Source: a virus
Length of the DNA stretch: 38,551 nt
Strand: one strand, 5' to 3'
Virus record (IMG/VR): IMGVR_UViG_3300020055_000055
Span: 1-38,551 of that record
The translations under genes and the position numbers were made by a program. How positions within the stretch are numbered: the stretch's first letter is position 1; the number at the start of each line of letters is the position of its first letter. Below, piece by piece: positions 7,602 through 14,658 of this stretch. The notes beneath the pieces were generated by a model. That model saw only the letters and a list, made by a program, of their open reading frames with translations. It ran no database searches and had not been told where the DNA came from.

Positions 7602-8406
7602 AATTAAACTCCATTGGTTTTTGTTTTTTCATAAATGTAAATAATTTTTTATATTCTTCTGTGTAATTTTTTACGTTGTTAATAGCATCTATAATTTCTT
7701 CATTACTACAACCAAAAGGTAGCACAGGTATATCTACCATTGCTGTAGCAAACAGTCCTTGATTTTTATGCGTATTGCCTTCGATAACAATAAAAGGTGT
7801 TTCTGCAACACAAGCTGCATACATTTCGTGATGTCTACCTGTAACTAATAAGTTACTATTTTTTATCTGGGAAACAAGATCACTCCACGTTTGAGTGAAA
7901 ATGTCAACATAGCCGTCTTCACCTACTCCTTTTATTTTTGGTTTTTTTGGTTTAGTTTTTGGTATATTCATTTTGTTGCCTGCAACAATATTATACCTAG
8001 GTTTGTCTGTATATTCTATTGGTGTAAAATAACTTAAATCTAAATGTCTATCAAACTTTATGCCAATCTGATTATATATTTCATATTGAGATTTAACTTC
8101 ACGAACACTAACATAATTTATATTAAGAAGGCGTTTAGTAAGTTCTAAACTATTTTCTTGCCAAACTGTGTTAACTAACATACTGTATTTTGCATCGCAT
8201 AATAAATCTATAATTTTGTAAGCACGATCTGCATTGTGATGCATAGTGCCTTCGCCATTTGCTATAACAACATCATATAAGGAAACATCAACGTCTAAAT
8301 CATCTGCAATGTATAGGTTGGGTATTTTTGATCTATAATAATCTATTACGGCTTTACACCCGCTATGGTAACGCTCTGTATTGTTTATTAACAATACATT
8401 AGGCAT
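7585..8406 (-). CDS. Polysaccharide pyruvyltransferase-like protein
   Basis: The 273-aa protein resembles the polysaccharide pyruvyltransferase family (PF04230), which adds ketal pyruvate to sugars of capsules and S-layer polymers. Supporting segments are VVIANGEGTMHHN at about 46-58, NYVSVREVKSQ at about 97-107, and LLVTGRHHEMYAACVAETPFI at about 187-207, which matches the family's conserved GRhH and G.P element. The gene overlaps the GT8-like gene by 8 nt upstream and the GT29-like gene by 17 nt downstream. Pyruvyl groups would add negative charge to a glycan, which fits with the sulfotransferase and dehydrogenase encoded nearby. Confidence 0.75.
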   Translation of the reverse strand: MPNVLLINNTERYHSGCKAVIDYYRSKIPNLYIADDLDVDVSLYDVVIANGEGTMHHNADRAYKIIDLLCDAKYSMLVNTVWQENSLELTKRLLNINYVSVREVKSQYEIYNQIGIKFDRHLDLSYFTPIEYTDKPRYNIVAGNKMNIPKTKPKKPKIKGVGEDGYVDIFTQTWSDLVSQIKNSNLLVTGRHHEMYAACVAETPFIVIEGNTHKNQGLFATAMVDIPVLPFGCSNEEIIDAINNVKNYTEEYKKLFTFMKKQKPMEFNFAGLV

Positions 8407-9073
8407 TCATCATATCCTGTAGTTCTGCTTTCCATAGATCCGCAAATTCACAGTTTCTATAGTTTTCAAACCAAGGACCGCCTTCTGTATAATGTATCAG
8501 CTTAGGCTTTTCAATATCGTCATATACGCCAACAAGATAGTTCCAAGTGTGATGTAACTCTCCTATTTCAAAATCGTTCAGCCAACTAAATCTGTGTAAG
8601 TATGCACCATTGATTTCAGGATCGTTGACTAGACTTTGTGTAACTTTCCGATTAGCAGGATGACCGCAATTAAACAACATTACACTACTCCAGTTTTTTC
8701 GTGGATAGATAGTTTGTTTTTGTCCGTCCATCTTTGTACCTTCTTTAGGTGTGTAGTCGTGCTGTACACACATGATAGCATACTTGTCGTCTGCTTGGTC
8801 AAACAGTTCTTTAATATCTGTAGTAAGGATCATATCGCAGTCCATAAACAATGCCCAGCCTTTGAAATCTGTAAGTTCTGGTATTAGAAAACGTGTAAAT
8901 GTAAATTCTGTGCTTGCAAGTTTATCTACGTCACGTTTGTACCATCCTGCATCACGTAATTCCTGTTGTTTAAGTGGACGCACATCTGCTGCTGGTTGTT
9001 TGCTCAATATACTGTGCTTACACACTTGATATGCAATATCCTCTCTTGTATCATATCCTACAAATACTTTCAT
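8399..9073 (-). CDS. GT8-like glycosyltransferase
   Basis: This 224-aa protein opens with MKVFVGYDTREDIAYQVCKH, the start of a GT-A family common in marine phages and bacteria. The metal-binding DxD is DCD at 78-80 in ALFMDCDMIL, and a C-terminal HYTEGGPWFENY near 194 supplies the metal-binding His and resembles HF.G..KPW of GT8 enzymes. The start codon lies in a TAATG junction with the cytidylyltransferase-cupin gene, so the two are co-translated. This hints that a CDP-activated or related sugar may be used nearby, though the donor is not determinable. Confidence 0.8.
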   Translation of the reverse strand: MKVFVGYDTREDIAYQVCKHSILSKQPAADVRPLKQQELRDAGWYKRDVDKLASTEFTFTRFLIPELTDFKGWALFMDCDMILTTDIKELFDQADDKYAIMCVQHDYTPKEGTKMDGQKQTIYPRKNWSSVMLFNCGHPANRKVTQSLVNDPEINGAYLHRFSWLNDFEIGELHHTWNYLVGVYDDIEKPKLIHYTEGGPWFENYRNCEFADLWKAELQDMMNA

Positions 9074-9843
9074 TAGTCTCTTCTTTCTATATCATCTTCT
9101 GTTAAATCTTTGCCCATCCACACTTCTATTACTTTGGCTGCTTTGTTATCAATGTTAATTGCTTTGTGCCAATAGCCAACCGGAATATCAATACTGTCTC
9201 CAGGCACAAGTAATTGTTGGAATTTATTGCCTTTTCTGTCTTCAAGTAACATTGCTATAACACCATCAACAACGTGCCAATGTTCGCTGCGTTTAAAATG
9301 TCGTTGATCACTCAGTGCTTTGCCTTCATAAAATGTAAGTTCTTTTACTTGCCATTCTCCGTTGCTATCTAATACTTTGTATTCACCCCAGGCACGTTTT
9401 GTTACAGGTTTATCCCAGTTTTGCAATATCCAACTACTCGAATTTTTCTTGTCTTCGCCGCCAACTCCAAATGCAAATTCAACATCTGGATGATCTCCAT
9501 ATACTGATAGTTCTGGACTATTTGTGTTTGTCCTATCACCGCCGTTTGCAAATACAACTTTCCAACTAGTACTTTTTGTTTGTAACACTTGACCGATTGC
9601 TGCACACGCACTATCATCGGTGTCGTTAAAACCAATAACTTCGTCTACACATTCAAGCTCTTTAATTATTGCTGTACGTTCATTAAAGGGCATAAATGGT
9701 CTACCTTTTTTACGTGTTAACCACTCATCGCTGTTTACAGCAACAGTTAGATGATCACCTAACTCACGTGCTGCTTTAAAATACTCAATATGTCCGCTGT
9801 GTAATGGATCAAAACCACCCGATACTAGAATTACTTTATTCAT
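9073..9843 (-). CDS. Cytidylyltransferase-cupin fusion protein
   Basis: This is a two-domain protein of 256 aa. Residues 1-135 are a HxGH nucleotidyltransferase (GGFDPLHSGH with H15 and H18, then ERTAIIKELECVDEVI and a late SSSW), like glycerol-3-phosphate cytidylyltransferase or the HldE cytidylyl domain. Residues 145-256 are a cupin (HFKRSEHWHVVDG at 182-194, IPVGYWHKAIN at 220-230) like the type II mannose-6-phosphate isomerase domain. The fusion could make and condition an activated sugar or alditol. It is the first gene of the 10-gene operon, separated from the sulfotransferase stop by 32 nt, with a late-like box 4 nt before its ATG and no clear Shine-Dalgarno sequence. Confidence 0.8.
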   Translation of the reverse strand: MNKVILVSGGFDPLHSGHIEYFKAARELGDHLTVAVNSDEWLTRKKGRPFMPFNERTAIIKELECVDEVIGFNDTDDSACAAIGQVLQTKSTSWKVVFANGGDRTNTNSPELSVYGDHPDVEFAFGVGGEDKKNSSSWILQNWDKPVTKRAWGEYKVLDSNGEWQVKELTFYEGKALSDQRHFKRSEHWHVVDGVIAMLLEDRKGNKFQQLLVPGDSIDIPVGYWHKAINIDNKAAKVIEVWMGKDLTEDDIERRD

Positions 9844-9870
9844 CTAGTATTTACTTTAGTAATCTACTAG
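9844..9870 (-). promoter_or_regulatory. Late-like box within a small inverted repeat at a start codon
   Basis: On the minus strand AGTAAATA (9848-9855) lies 4 nt before the ATG of the cytidylyltransferase gene. The same 27 nt form an inverted repeat, CTAGTA at 9844-9849 with TACTAG at 9865-9870, and inside it TTAC and GTAA can also pair. This is the only intergenic stretch in the 12-kb minus-strand sugar region, so it is the natural place for a promoter of the downstream 10 genes. The function of the hairpin is not known. Confidence 0.45.
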
Positions 9871-9875
9871 TTTAA

Positions 9876-10493
9876 TTATAAATGGTTTTTAAAATAATCA
9901 TAATCGTCTGCGTAGTGTTCTTGTATTATTTTTATTATTTCTGGATCTTTGTTGTATTCTACAAGATTGGTTTGACGATTTTTTCTATGTGTTGCTTGTA
10001 GTTTTACTTCAGCAATTCTACCAATATATTTTCTTACTTTCGTTGTTATATCAGCAGTTTTATACACTTTGTCATAACTATTAATATCTTTTTCAAGAAA
10101 GTATTCAACTTGTTTTCTACTGTGTTGTGCTACGTCAGCAAACTGACTTCTATAATTTTGTAGGTTATAAACAAAGTCTTCCCAACTTTTTATTGTATCA
10201 TTACTGTCATTCATATTACGCAAAACTACTCTATCATTGTAAATACTGTATAAACGTTCTATAGGATCTCTAATTATAACAATTTTGTTATCTATTTTTT
10301 GTATAGGAGAATCTTTATAAATTTTAGGTGTTAATTTTCCTGATGTGCGTAATTGTTTGTGATTTTGTCTTGGACTCAAATCGGTACTATAAGAATTAAA
10401 ACACTGAACTATGTAAACAACAATACTACTGCTGCCTGCTTTTTGCGCAACATCAACTTGAAGATTTTTTCCGTTATCAAAATACGCTATCAT
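9876..10493 (-). CDS. Sulfotransferase-family protein (PAPS-dependent)
   Basis: This 205-aa protein shows both PAPS-binding elements of the Sulfotransfer_2 and related families. A 5' phosphosulfate loop is at residues 17-23 (QKAGSSSI), and a 3' phosphate-binding segment is at 71-84 (KIVIIRDPIERLYSIY, with the conserved Arg and Ser). Such enzymes sulfate carbohydrates. A sulfated glycan would be consistent with the acidic-sugar and pyruvyl functions encoded nearby. It is the last gene of the uvsX-led chain and starts in an ATGA overlap with the dehydrogenase gene. PAPS would have to come from the host, as no ATP sulfurylase or APS kinase is in this window. Confidence 0.75.
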   Translation of the reverse strand: MIAYFDNGKNLQVDVAQKAGSSSIVVYIVQCFNSYSTDLSPRQNHKQLRTSGKLTPKIYKDSPIQKIDNKIVIIRDPIERLYSIYNDRVVLRNMNDSNDTIKSWEDFVYNLQNYRSQFADVAQHSRKQVEYFLEKDINSYDKVYKTADITTKVRKYIGRIAEVKLQATHRKNRQTNLVEYNKDPEIIKIIQEHYADDYDYFKNHL

Positions 10494-11284
10494 TCTCTCA
10501 TACCATTGAACACAGTTTTTTTAAACTTACGATTATCTGCGTCAATACTACTTATTAAATCAAAGTCTAATTCTAGTTTGTCAAGTAAACTAACAATAGC
10601 TTGTGTATCTTTTGGCAAACACATACCTCCATAACCACGCAGATTTGGATTTACATCTAAATACATATCTTTTGCTTTGCCTGTTTTAATGTATGCATTT
10701 TTTATAGTTGTATAATCGCAGTCAAGTTTTTCACAAATTTCATACATAACATTTGCAAATGTTACACGTAATGCAGCATATACATTATTATAATATTTTA
10801 ATACTTCTGCTTCATTAGGTGTAAGGTGTTCAGTATGTGCTGGTAAATTTCCGTGTGCTTGTACAAGTTTTCTATACACTTGTATATCGTGTGTGCCTAT
10901 TGCTAATAATTTATGATTGTTTATAAAGTCATCTGTTGCACAACGTTCACGTAAAAATTCAGGAACAAAACATATTGTTAATTTTTTATGCGTGTCAATC
11001 ATACGTTGTGTAAATCCAGGTACAACTGTACTGCGTATTGCAATTATTCCTTTGTACGAGTTATCATTTAATTCTTGTATAACACTTTCGATTATACTGG
11101 TATCACAACTTCCATCATCTGCTTGTGGTGTTGGTACACAAAGAAAACAAATTTCTGTTGACAATACATCTTGTATTTTTGTATCTAATTTAGTATCGTG
11201 TACAATTACACTGTTTTCTAAATATTCAAAACCTTCTTTGTTTGCTGTGCCTACTGCACCTAGCCCAACAATACCTATATTCAT
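10490..11284 (-). CDS. UDP-glucose/GDP-mannose dehydrogenase-like protein, short form
   Basis: This 264-aa protein matches the first two domains of nucleotide-sugar 6-dehydrogenases, which oxidise UDP-glucose or GDP-mannose to the uronic acid. It has the NAD motif GIVGLGAVG (4-12), FVPEFLRERCA near 106-116 like the family's NPEFLREG, the dimerisation helix AEVLKYYNNVYAALRVTFANV, and GYGGMCLPKDT with catalytic Cys222. Usual family length is about 390-450 residues; the C-terminal sugar-nucleotide-binding domain is absent. The stop is embedded in an ATGA overlap with the next gene, so the shortness looks evolved and not like a frameshift. Confidence 0.82.
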   Translation of the reverse strand: MNIGIVGLGAVGTANKEGFEYLENSVIVHDTKLDTKIQDVLSTEICFLCVPTPQADDGSCDTSIIESVIQELNDNSYKGIIAIRSTVVPGFTQRMIDTHKKLTICFVPEFLRERCATDDFINNHKLLAIGTHDIQVYRKLVQAHGNLPAHTEHLTPNEAEVLKYYNNVYAALRVTFANVMYEICEKLDCDYTTIKNAYIKTGKAKDMYLDVNPNLRGYGGMCLPKDTQAIVSLLDKLELDFDLISSIDADNRKFKKTVFNGMRE

Positions 11285-12141
11285 AATAAACTTTCTACTG
11301 TTTTCCTTAGTCCTATTTCTAAAGGTGTGTAGTCTGTAAATCCTGTTAACATTTGCACCAATGTTGTATCAGGACATCTACGTTTTGCACTACCTTTTGG
11401 ACCTGATAATATTTCTAGTTTATCTGGATTAATATCCATAAAACCCATTATCATTTTTGCAACTGTACTTATACTTGTTTCTATATCGTTGCCTACGTGA
11501 ACGATTTTATTGTTTGCATTGTTTACTAATCTATCAGTCATTTCGATAGCGTCATCGATGTAACAAAAACTTCTTGTATCGTCACCTTTGATATAGTATT
11601 CACCTTGTTTACATCGTTCTACAAACTCGCTGATAAAATGATCAACTTGTCCTGGTCCATATATGTTAAAGTAACGTATGATTAGCCACGGTAATCCGCA
11701 GTTTGCAACTAAGTTTTCACCGACAGCTTTCGGAACGCTATAACTCCATCTTGGGTTCGTAATGTCGTTAAACATAACTGGTACTTGTTCATCAGTTGGA
11801 ATATGGTAATAACCCGCATCAATTGCTCCTGAAAATATTTCACAAGTGCTTGCAAACACAAACTTTGTATTTGTATTCCTGTATCTCGATACTAAGTTAA
11901 AAGTAGGCAATGTATTGTTAAAACATACATCGGTTGGTTGTTCATAAAACAACTTTGTACCATTAGTAGCAGCAAGGTGTACAACTACATTTGCATCAGG
12001 CAAATTGTTTGTAGTTTCAACAAGGCATAAATCTTGTCCTGCTCTTTTGTCTACAACAACAGGATTTAAATTTTTATCCTGCAAATATTTGTAATAATGA
12101 CCTCCAATAAAACCCTTGTGTCCTGTTAGTACAAAAGTCAT
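11281..12141 (-). CDS. NAD-dependent sugar epimerase/dehydratase (extended SDR)
   Basis: This 286-aa extended short-chain dehydrogenase begins MTFVLTGHKGFIGGHY, where GxxGxxG (7-13) binds NAD. The catalytic set is S98/T99, Y134 and K138 in YSVPK, and the family-typical RYFNIYGPGQ (156-165) and RSFCYIDDAI (190-199) follow. Enzymes of this kind epimerise, decarboxylate or dehydrate nucleotide sugars. Paired with the dehydrogenase downstream it could convert a UDP-uronic acid, for instance to a pentose or galacturonate derivative. It is joined to both neighbours by ATGA overlaps. Confidence 0.85.
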   Translation of the reverse strand: MTFVLTGHKGFIGGHYYKYLQDKNLNPVVVDKRAGQDLCLVETTNNLPDANVVVHLAATNGTKLFYEQPTDVCFNNTLPTFNLVSRYRNTNTKFVFASTCEIFSGAIDAGYYHIPTDEQVPVMFNDITNPRWSYSVPKAVGENLVANCGLPWLIIRYFNIYGPGQVDHFISEFVERCKQGEYYIKGDDTRSFCYIDDAIEMTDRLVNNANNKIVHVGNDIETSISTVAKMIMGFMDINPDKLEILSGPKGSAKRRCPDTTLVQMLTGFTDYTPLEIGLRKTVESLL

Positions 12142-12857
12142 ATAAAAACCTTTCTTCTTACTAATGTGCGTTTTTGTTTATCACTGCCTTTATAGTGTTG
12201 CATATACTTGTTAAATGCAATATTGAAATGATTCTTTACAGCATTTTTTGGACTCAAGTTGAATCTAGCAAGCTGAGGAAAATCTTTCAAACAAGCATCA
12301 AAAACGTGACAATCTAATTGTCCGTCTAAGTTATATATCTCATCGGTATCGTAATACCATTGCCATTTGTTAAAAAAATGTCTTGATTTTCTATTTAGAA
12401 AAAATTGTAAAAAACCTGTTTCTGTATATTTGTCTTCTCTGCCTAAATATGATACAAAATAACCTTTTGGTAATTTACTTCCTAAATATTTTTTATCAAC
12501 ATATGTTTTAAATTCAGTATCGGCATCTAGCCAAATTAGTCTTTTTGTGTCAACAGTTCTACTTGCGTGAATTATTGCATAACTTTTATGTGAAAATTTT
12601 ACAGCATCTTTTATGAAGCCTTTTGTACCTTGAGGCACAGGCCTATGTTTATTTCTTTTTTTAAATTCTTGTAATTCTGGAATACTATCTTTTAGTACAT
12701 AATTTTCAAAATGAGTAGGTAATCCGGTGTATTCTACATCTGTATAAATTCTAACTTTTATATCTTTTTTAATATATGCGGCAGCACTTCTTAAAAAATA
12801 CTTTGCATAGTCTTTATAATTATTTTCACTGAATGTTGATACTAAGGTCACACTCAT
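12138..12857 (-). CDS. Glycosyltransferase, GT-A type with DxD motif
   Basis: This 239-aa glycosyltransferase is a third member of the family seen at 316-1140 and 1137-1889. It shares the MSVTLVSTFS start, LIWLDADTE (D111, D113) and a C-terminal YMQHYKGSD like the HxxKG of its relatives. Its start codon overlaps the stop of uvsY as ATGA, so a sugar gene has been attached to the recombination operon without any gap. The intervening region HRPVPQGTKGFIKDAVKFSHKSYA resembles the KWDAVRFANKVYA of the 316 gene. Donor and acceptor are unknown. Confidence 0.82.
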   Translation of the reverse strand: MSVTLVSTFSENNYKDYAKYFLRSAAAYIKKDIKVRIYTDVEYTGLPTHFENYVLKDSIPELQEFKKRNKHRPVPQGTKGFIKDAVKFSHKSYAIIHASRTVDTKRLIWLDADTEFKTYVDKKYLGSKLPKGYFVSYLGREDKYTETGFLQFFLNRKSRHFFNKWQWYYDTDEIYNLDGQLDCHVFDACLKDFPQLARFNLSPKNAVKNHFNIAFNKYMQHYKGSDKQKRTLVRRKVFI

Positions 12858-13309
12858 AAAGTAGCATCTTCCATTCCTGCTACACGTAGTTTGACAATGT
12901 TAGTGATTTGCCATTGCTTTTGATCAAGTGCTTTTAGTACACCTAACCACTTGTTGCGCATCAGTGCAAATTCGTTGATAATTTTTTCATAATCAACAAC
13001 ATCTTGTTCGCCGTCGACATATTTTTCTACGTCACGACTACTTAATGCACGTTGGTAGTTTTCTAAGTATTTGCGAAAAAATGAGCTACGCAATTTACGT
13101 AGCTCTATATTCAAGTATTCTAGTATCGCTTCAATTTCTTGAAGTTGATTAAATCTGTGTTCAACAATACCAGGCATTTCAGCCGACTGCTTTTCTACGT
13201 TACCTTTTAACTTGCATTCAAGTCTTGCTGCTTGAAGTTCTGTCTCAAAGTGTTGTATTGCCGCAGGAATCTGCGTTATGTCTCTGCTTACTCGACTGTA
13301 CCAAGCCAT
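12854..13309 (-). CDS. uvsY: UvsY-like recombination mediator
   Basis: This 151-aa protein resembles T4 UvsY (137 aa), which loads the UvsX recombinase on gp32-coated single-stranded DNA. It is rich in charged amphipathic helix, with HRFNQLQEIEAILEYLNIEL, SSRDVEKYVDGEQDVVDYE and the terminal LRVAGMEDATL, segments I recognise from the marine T4-like versions. The position downstream of uvsX and one small ORF supports the call. It starts in a TAATG junction with the 73-aa gene and its stop overlaps the next glycosyltransferase start. Confidence 0.85.
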   Translation of the reverse strand: MAWYSRVSRDITQIPAAIQHFETELQAARLECKLKGNVEKQSAEMPGIVEHRFNQLQEIEAILEYLNIELRKLRSSFFRKYLENYQRALSSRDVEKYVDGEQDVVDYEKIINEFALMRNKWLGVLKALDQKQWQITNIVKLRVAGMEDATL

Positions 13310-13530
13310 TAATCATCCCACTCATCGTAATCGTCTTGATCCATTTCTAAATAGTACTGAATAGCAGCATCCAAGTGTTTTTCGTTGCCAAGCATACCTT
13401 TAAGTTGTATATCATCTACACCATAATCAATAAGCATATCAACATACTTTTCTGCTGCCAATTCAATATGTTTTTTATCTAAATAACTTTTAAATAAATC
13501 CCACAGATCTGTGACAAAGTCTTCATCCAT
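13309..13530 (-). CDS. Small conserved acidic protein between uvsX and uvsY
   Basis: The product has 73 residues, is strongly acidic and ends EMDQDDYDEWDD. The core reads DLWDLFKSYLDKK, AAEKYVDMLIDYGVDD and LGNEKHLDAAIQYYLE, predicted as short helices. I recall similar small ORFs next to uvsX or uvsY in T4-like cyanophages, but no function is known to me. It overlaps the end of uvsX by 8 nt and the start of uvsY by 1 nt, so it is coupled to both. An accessory role in recombination or in DNA mimicry by the acidic tail is conceivable only as speculation. Confidence 0.75.
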   Translation of the reverse strand: MDEDFVTDLWDLFKSYLDKKHIELAAEKYVDMLIDYGVDDIQLKGMLGNEKHLDAAIQYYLEMDQDDYDEWDD

Positions 13531-14611
13531 CTATTACAGGCTCCTCGTCATGATCCACAACTTCTTCGGTTGCGTTAGCGATATTTACCATTTGTTCTTC
13601 TTTTGCCGGTAAATCGGCCATGATCATTTCGAGTTTGTCACCTGTCCAATTCTTGCGATATTCTAGTGTTTCTTCGCCTGTGCTACTCATATATTTGTAG
13701 CGGTTACCTTGTTTTTCAAGTAAGCCTTTTGCTTCAAGCAAATCAAACATACCCGAATATGGATCCATACCAGTTTCATATGGAATCTTAACTTGCACAC
13801 CTTCAAACGGTTTTGCGTAACGTGTTTTCATAACTTTACACGCTGCACGAATACCGTTTACTGTGCTGGTTTTGTTACCATCTGCATCTTCTTTTAGTTT
13901 TAGTTTTTTCATAGCAACTACCATTGAGCTTGCATAGATAAAACCGCTACCGCCTGAGATCTTATCATCTGGATCAAACATATCTTGCGATGCGTATGTG
14001 TGATTAGTAACAACCATACCTACGTTATATGAACCAAACATATTAACACAGTTAGTAACCAATGCTTTTAGTGCCTTGGCCTTACGACCCATATCGCCTT
14101 TCATATCACCTGCTTCGAACTGATTAACTTCAGTTGGTGACATAAGCATACCTAAACTATCAACTACAAACAATACCTTAGGACGATCGTCTTCTGCCAT
14201 TGCACGATAGTCGTCCATAAATGTTGAAATAGTTTTAGCAACATCGTCAATCATTGCCATATTAAGTTTTAGGATTTTGTCGTCTGTTGTTTCTACACCT
14301 AAGGCGTGTAGCCATTTTTCATCAAGAGCATTTTCACTGTCAATTAGTACAACAAAAATACCTTGTTCTTGTGCCGACTTTACAATGTTGCCAGACACAA
14401 TGTAAGACTTGCCTGCACCAGATTCGCCTGCAAACACGCTTACTTTACCTAGTGGAATACCTCTACGGAAATCACCACTAAGAAGATAGTTAAGTGCAAA
14501 GTTGCCTGTGCTGATCCAGTCTTGTGGATCGTTAAAGCCTGCACTCATACCTTTAATAGATTTAGTTAATGAGTTTCGAAACTTACTAGGATCGAATGCT
14601 TTTGTAGCCAT
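13523..14611 (-). CDS. uvsX: UvsX RecA-like recombinase
   Basis: This 362-aa RecA-fold ATPase drives strand exchange in recombination-dependent replication and repair. The Walker A motif is GESGAGKS at 62-69, Walker B is VLFVVDSLGML, and IDSENALD resembles the RecA segment with the catalytic Glu. VVTNHTYA and DKISGGSGFIYASSMV match the end of the RecA core. The length is close to T4 UvsX (391 aa). An AGGAGG Shine-Dalgarno lies 5 nt before the ATG. The gene follows the gp32 gene after a hairpin terminator, so it gets read-through or an unseen promoter. The next six genes overlap in a chain. Confidence 0.93.
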   Translation of the reverse strand: MATKAFDPSKFRNSLTKSIKGMSAGFNDPQDWISTGNFALNYLLSGDFRRGIPLGKVSVFAGESGAGKSYIVSGNIVKSAQEQGIFVVLIDSENALDEKWLHALGVETTDDKILKLNMAMIDDVAKTISTFMDDYRAMAEDDRPKVLFVVDSLGMLMSPTEVNQFEAGDMKGDMGRKAKALKALVTNCVNMFGSYNVGMVVTNHTYASQDMFDPDDKISGGSGFIYASSMVVAMKKLKLKEDADGNKTSTVNGIRAACKVMKTRYAKPFEGVQVKIPYETGMDPYSGMFDLLEAKGLLEKQGNRYKYMSSTGEETLEYRKNWTGDKLEMIMADLPAKEEQMVNIANATEEVVDHDEEPVIDG

Positions 14612-14624
14612 ATATACCTCCTAT

Positions 14625-14656
14625 AAAAAAGCGAAGGAAAGGGCCGAAGCCCTTTC
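14625..14656 (-). terminator. Hairpin terminator after gp32
   Basis: On the minus strand GAAAGGGC-TTCG-GCCCTTTC forms an 8-bp stem with a TTCG tetraloop. It starts 3 nt after the gp32 stop codon. The U-run (TTTTTT, 14625-14630) follows 6 nt beyond the stem, so termination may be partial. The stem also lies directly upstream of the uvsX Shine-Dalgarno sequence and could set the gp32 to UvsX ratio. Confidence 0.7.
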
Positions 14657-14658
14657 TA

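Noticed and set aside
10490-11284. Frameshifted or broken UDP-sugar dehydrogenase
   Set aside because: The following bases encode the sulfotransferase in an overlapping ATGA arrangement, and no remnant of the missing domain is seen in other frames.
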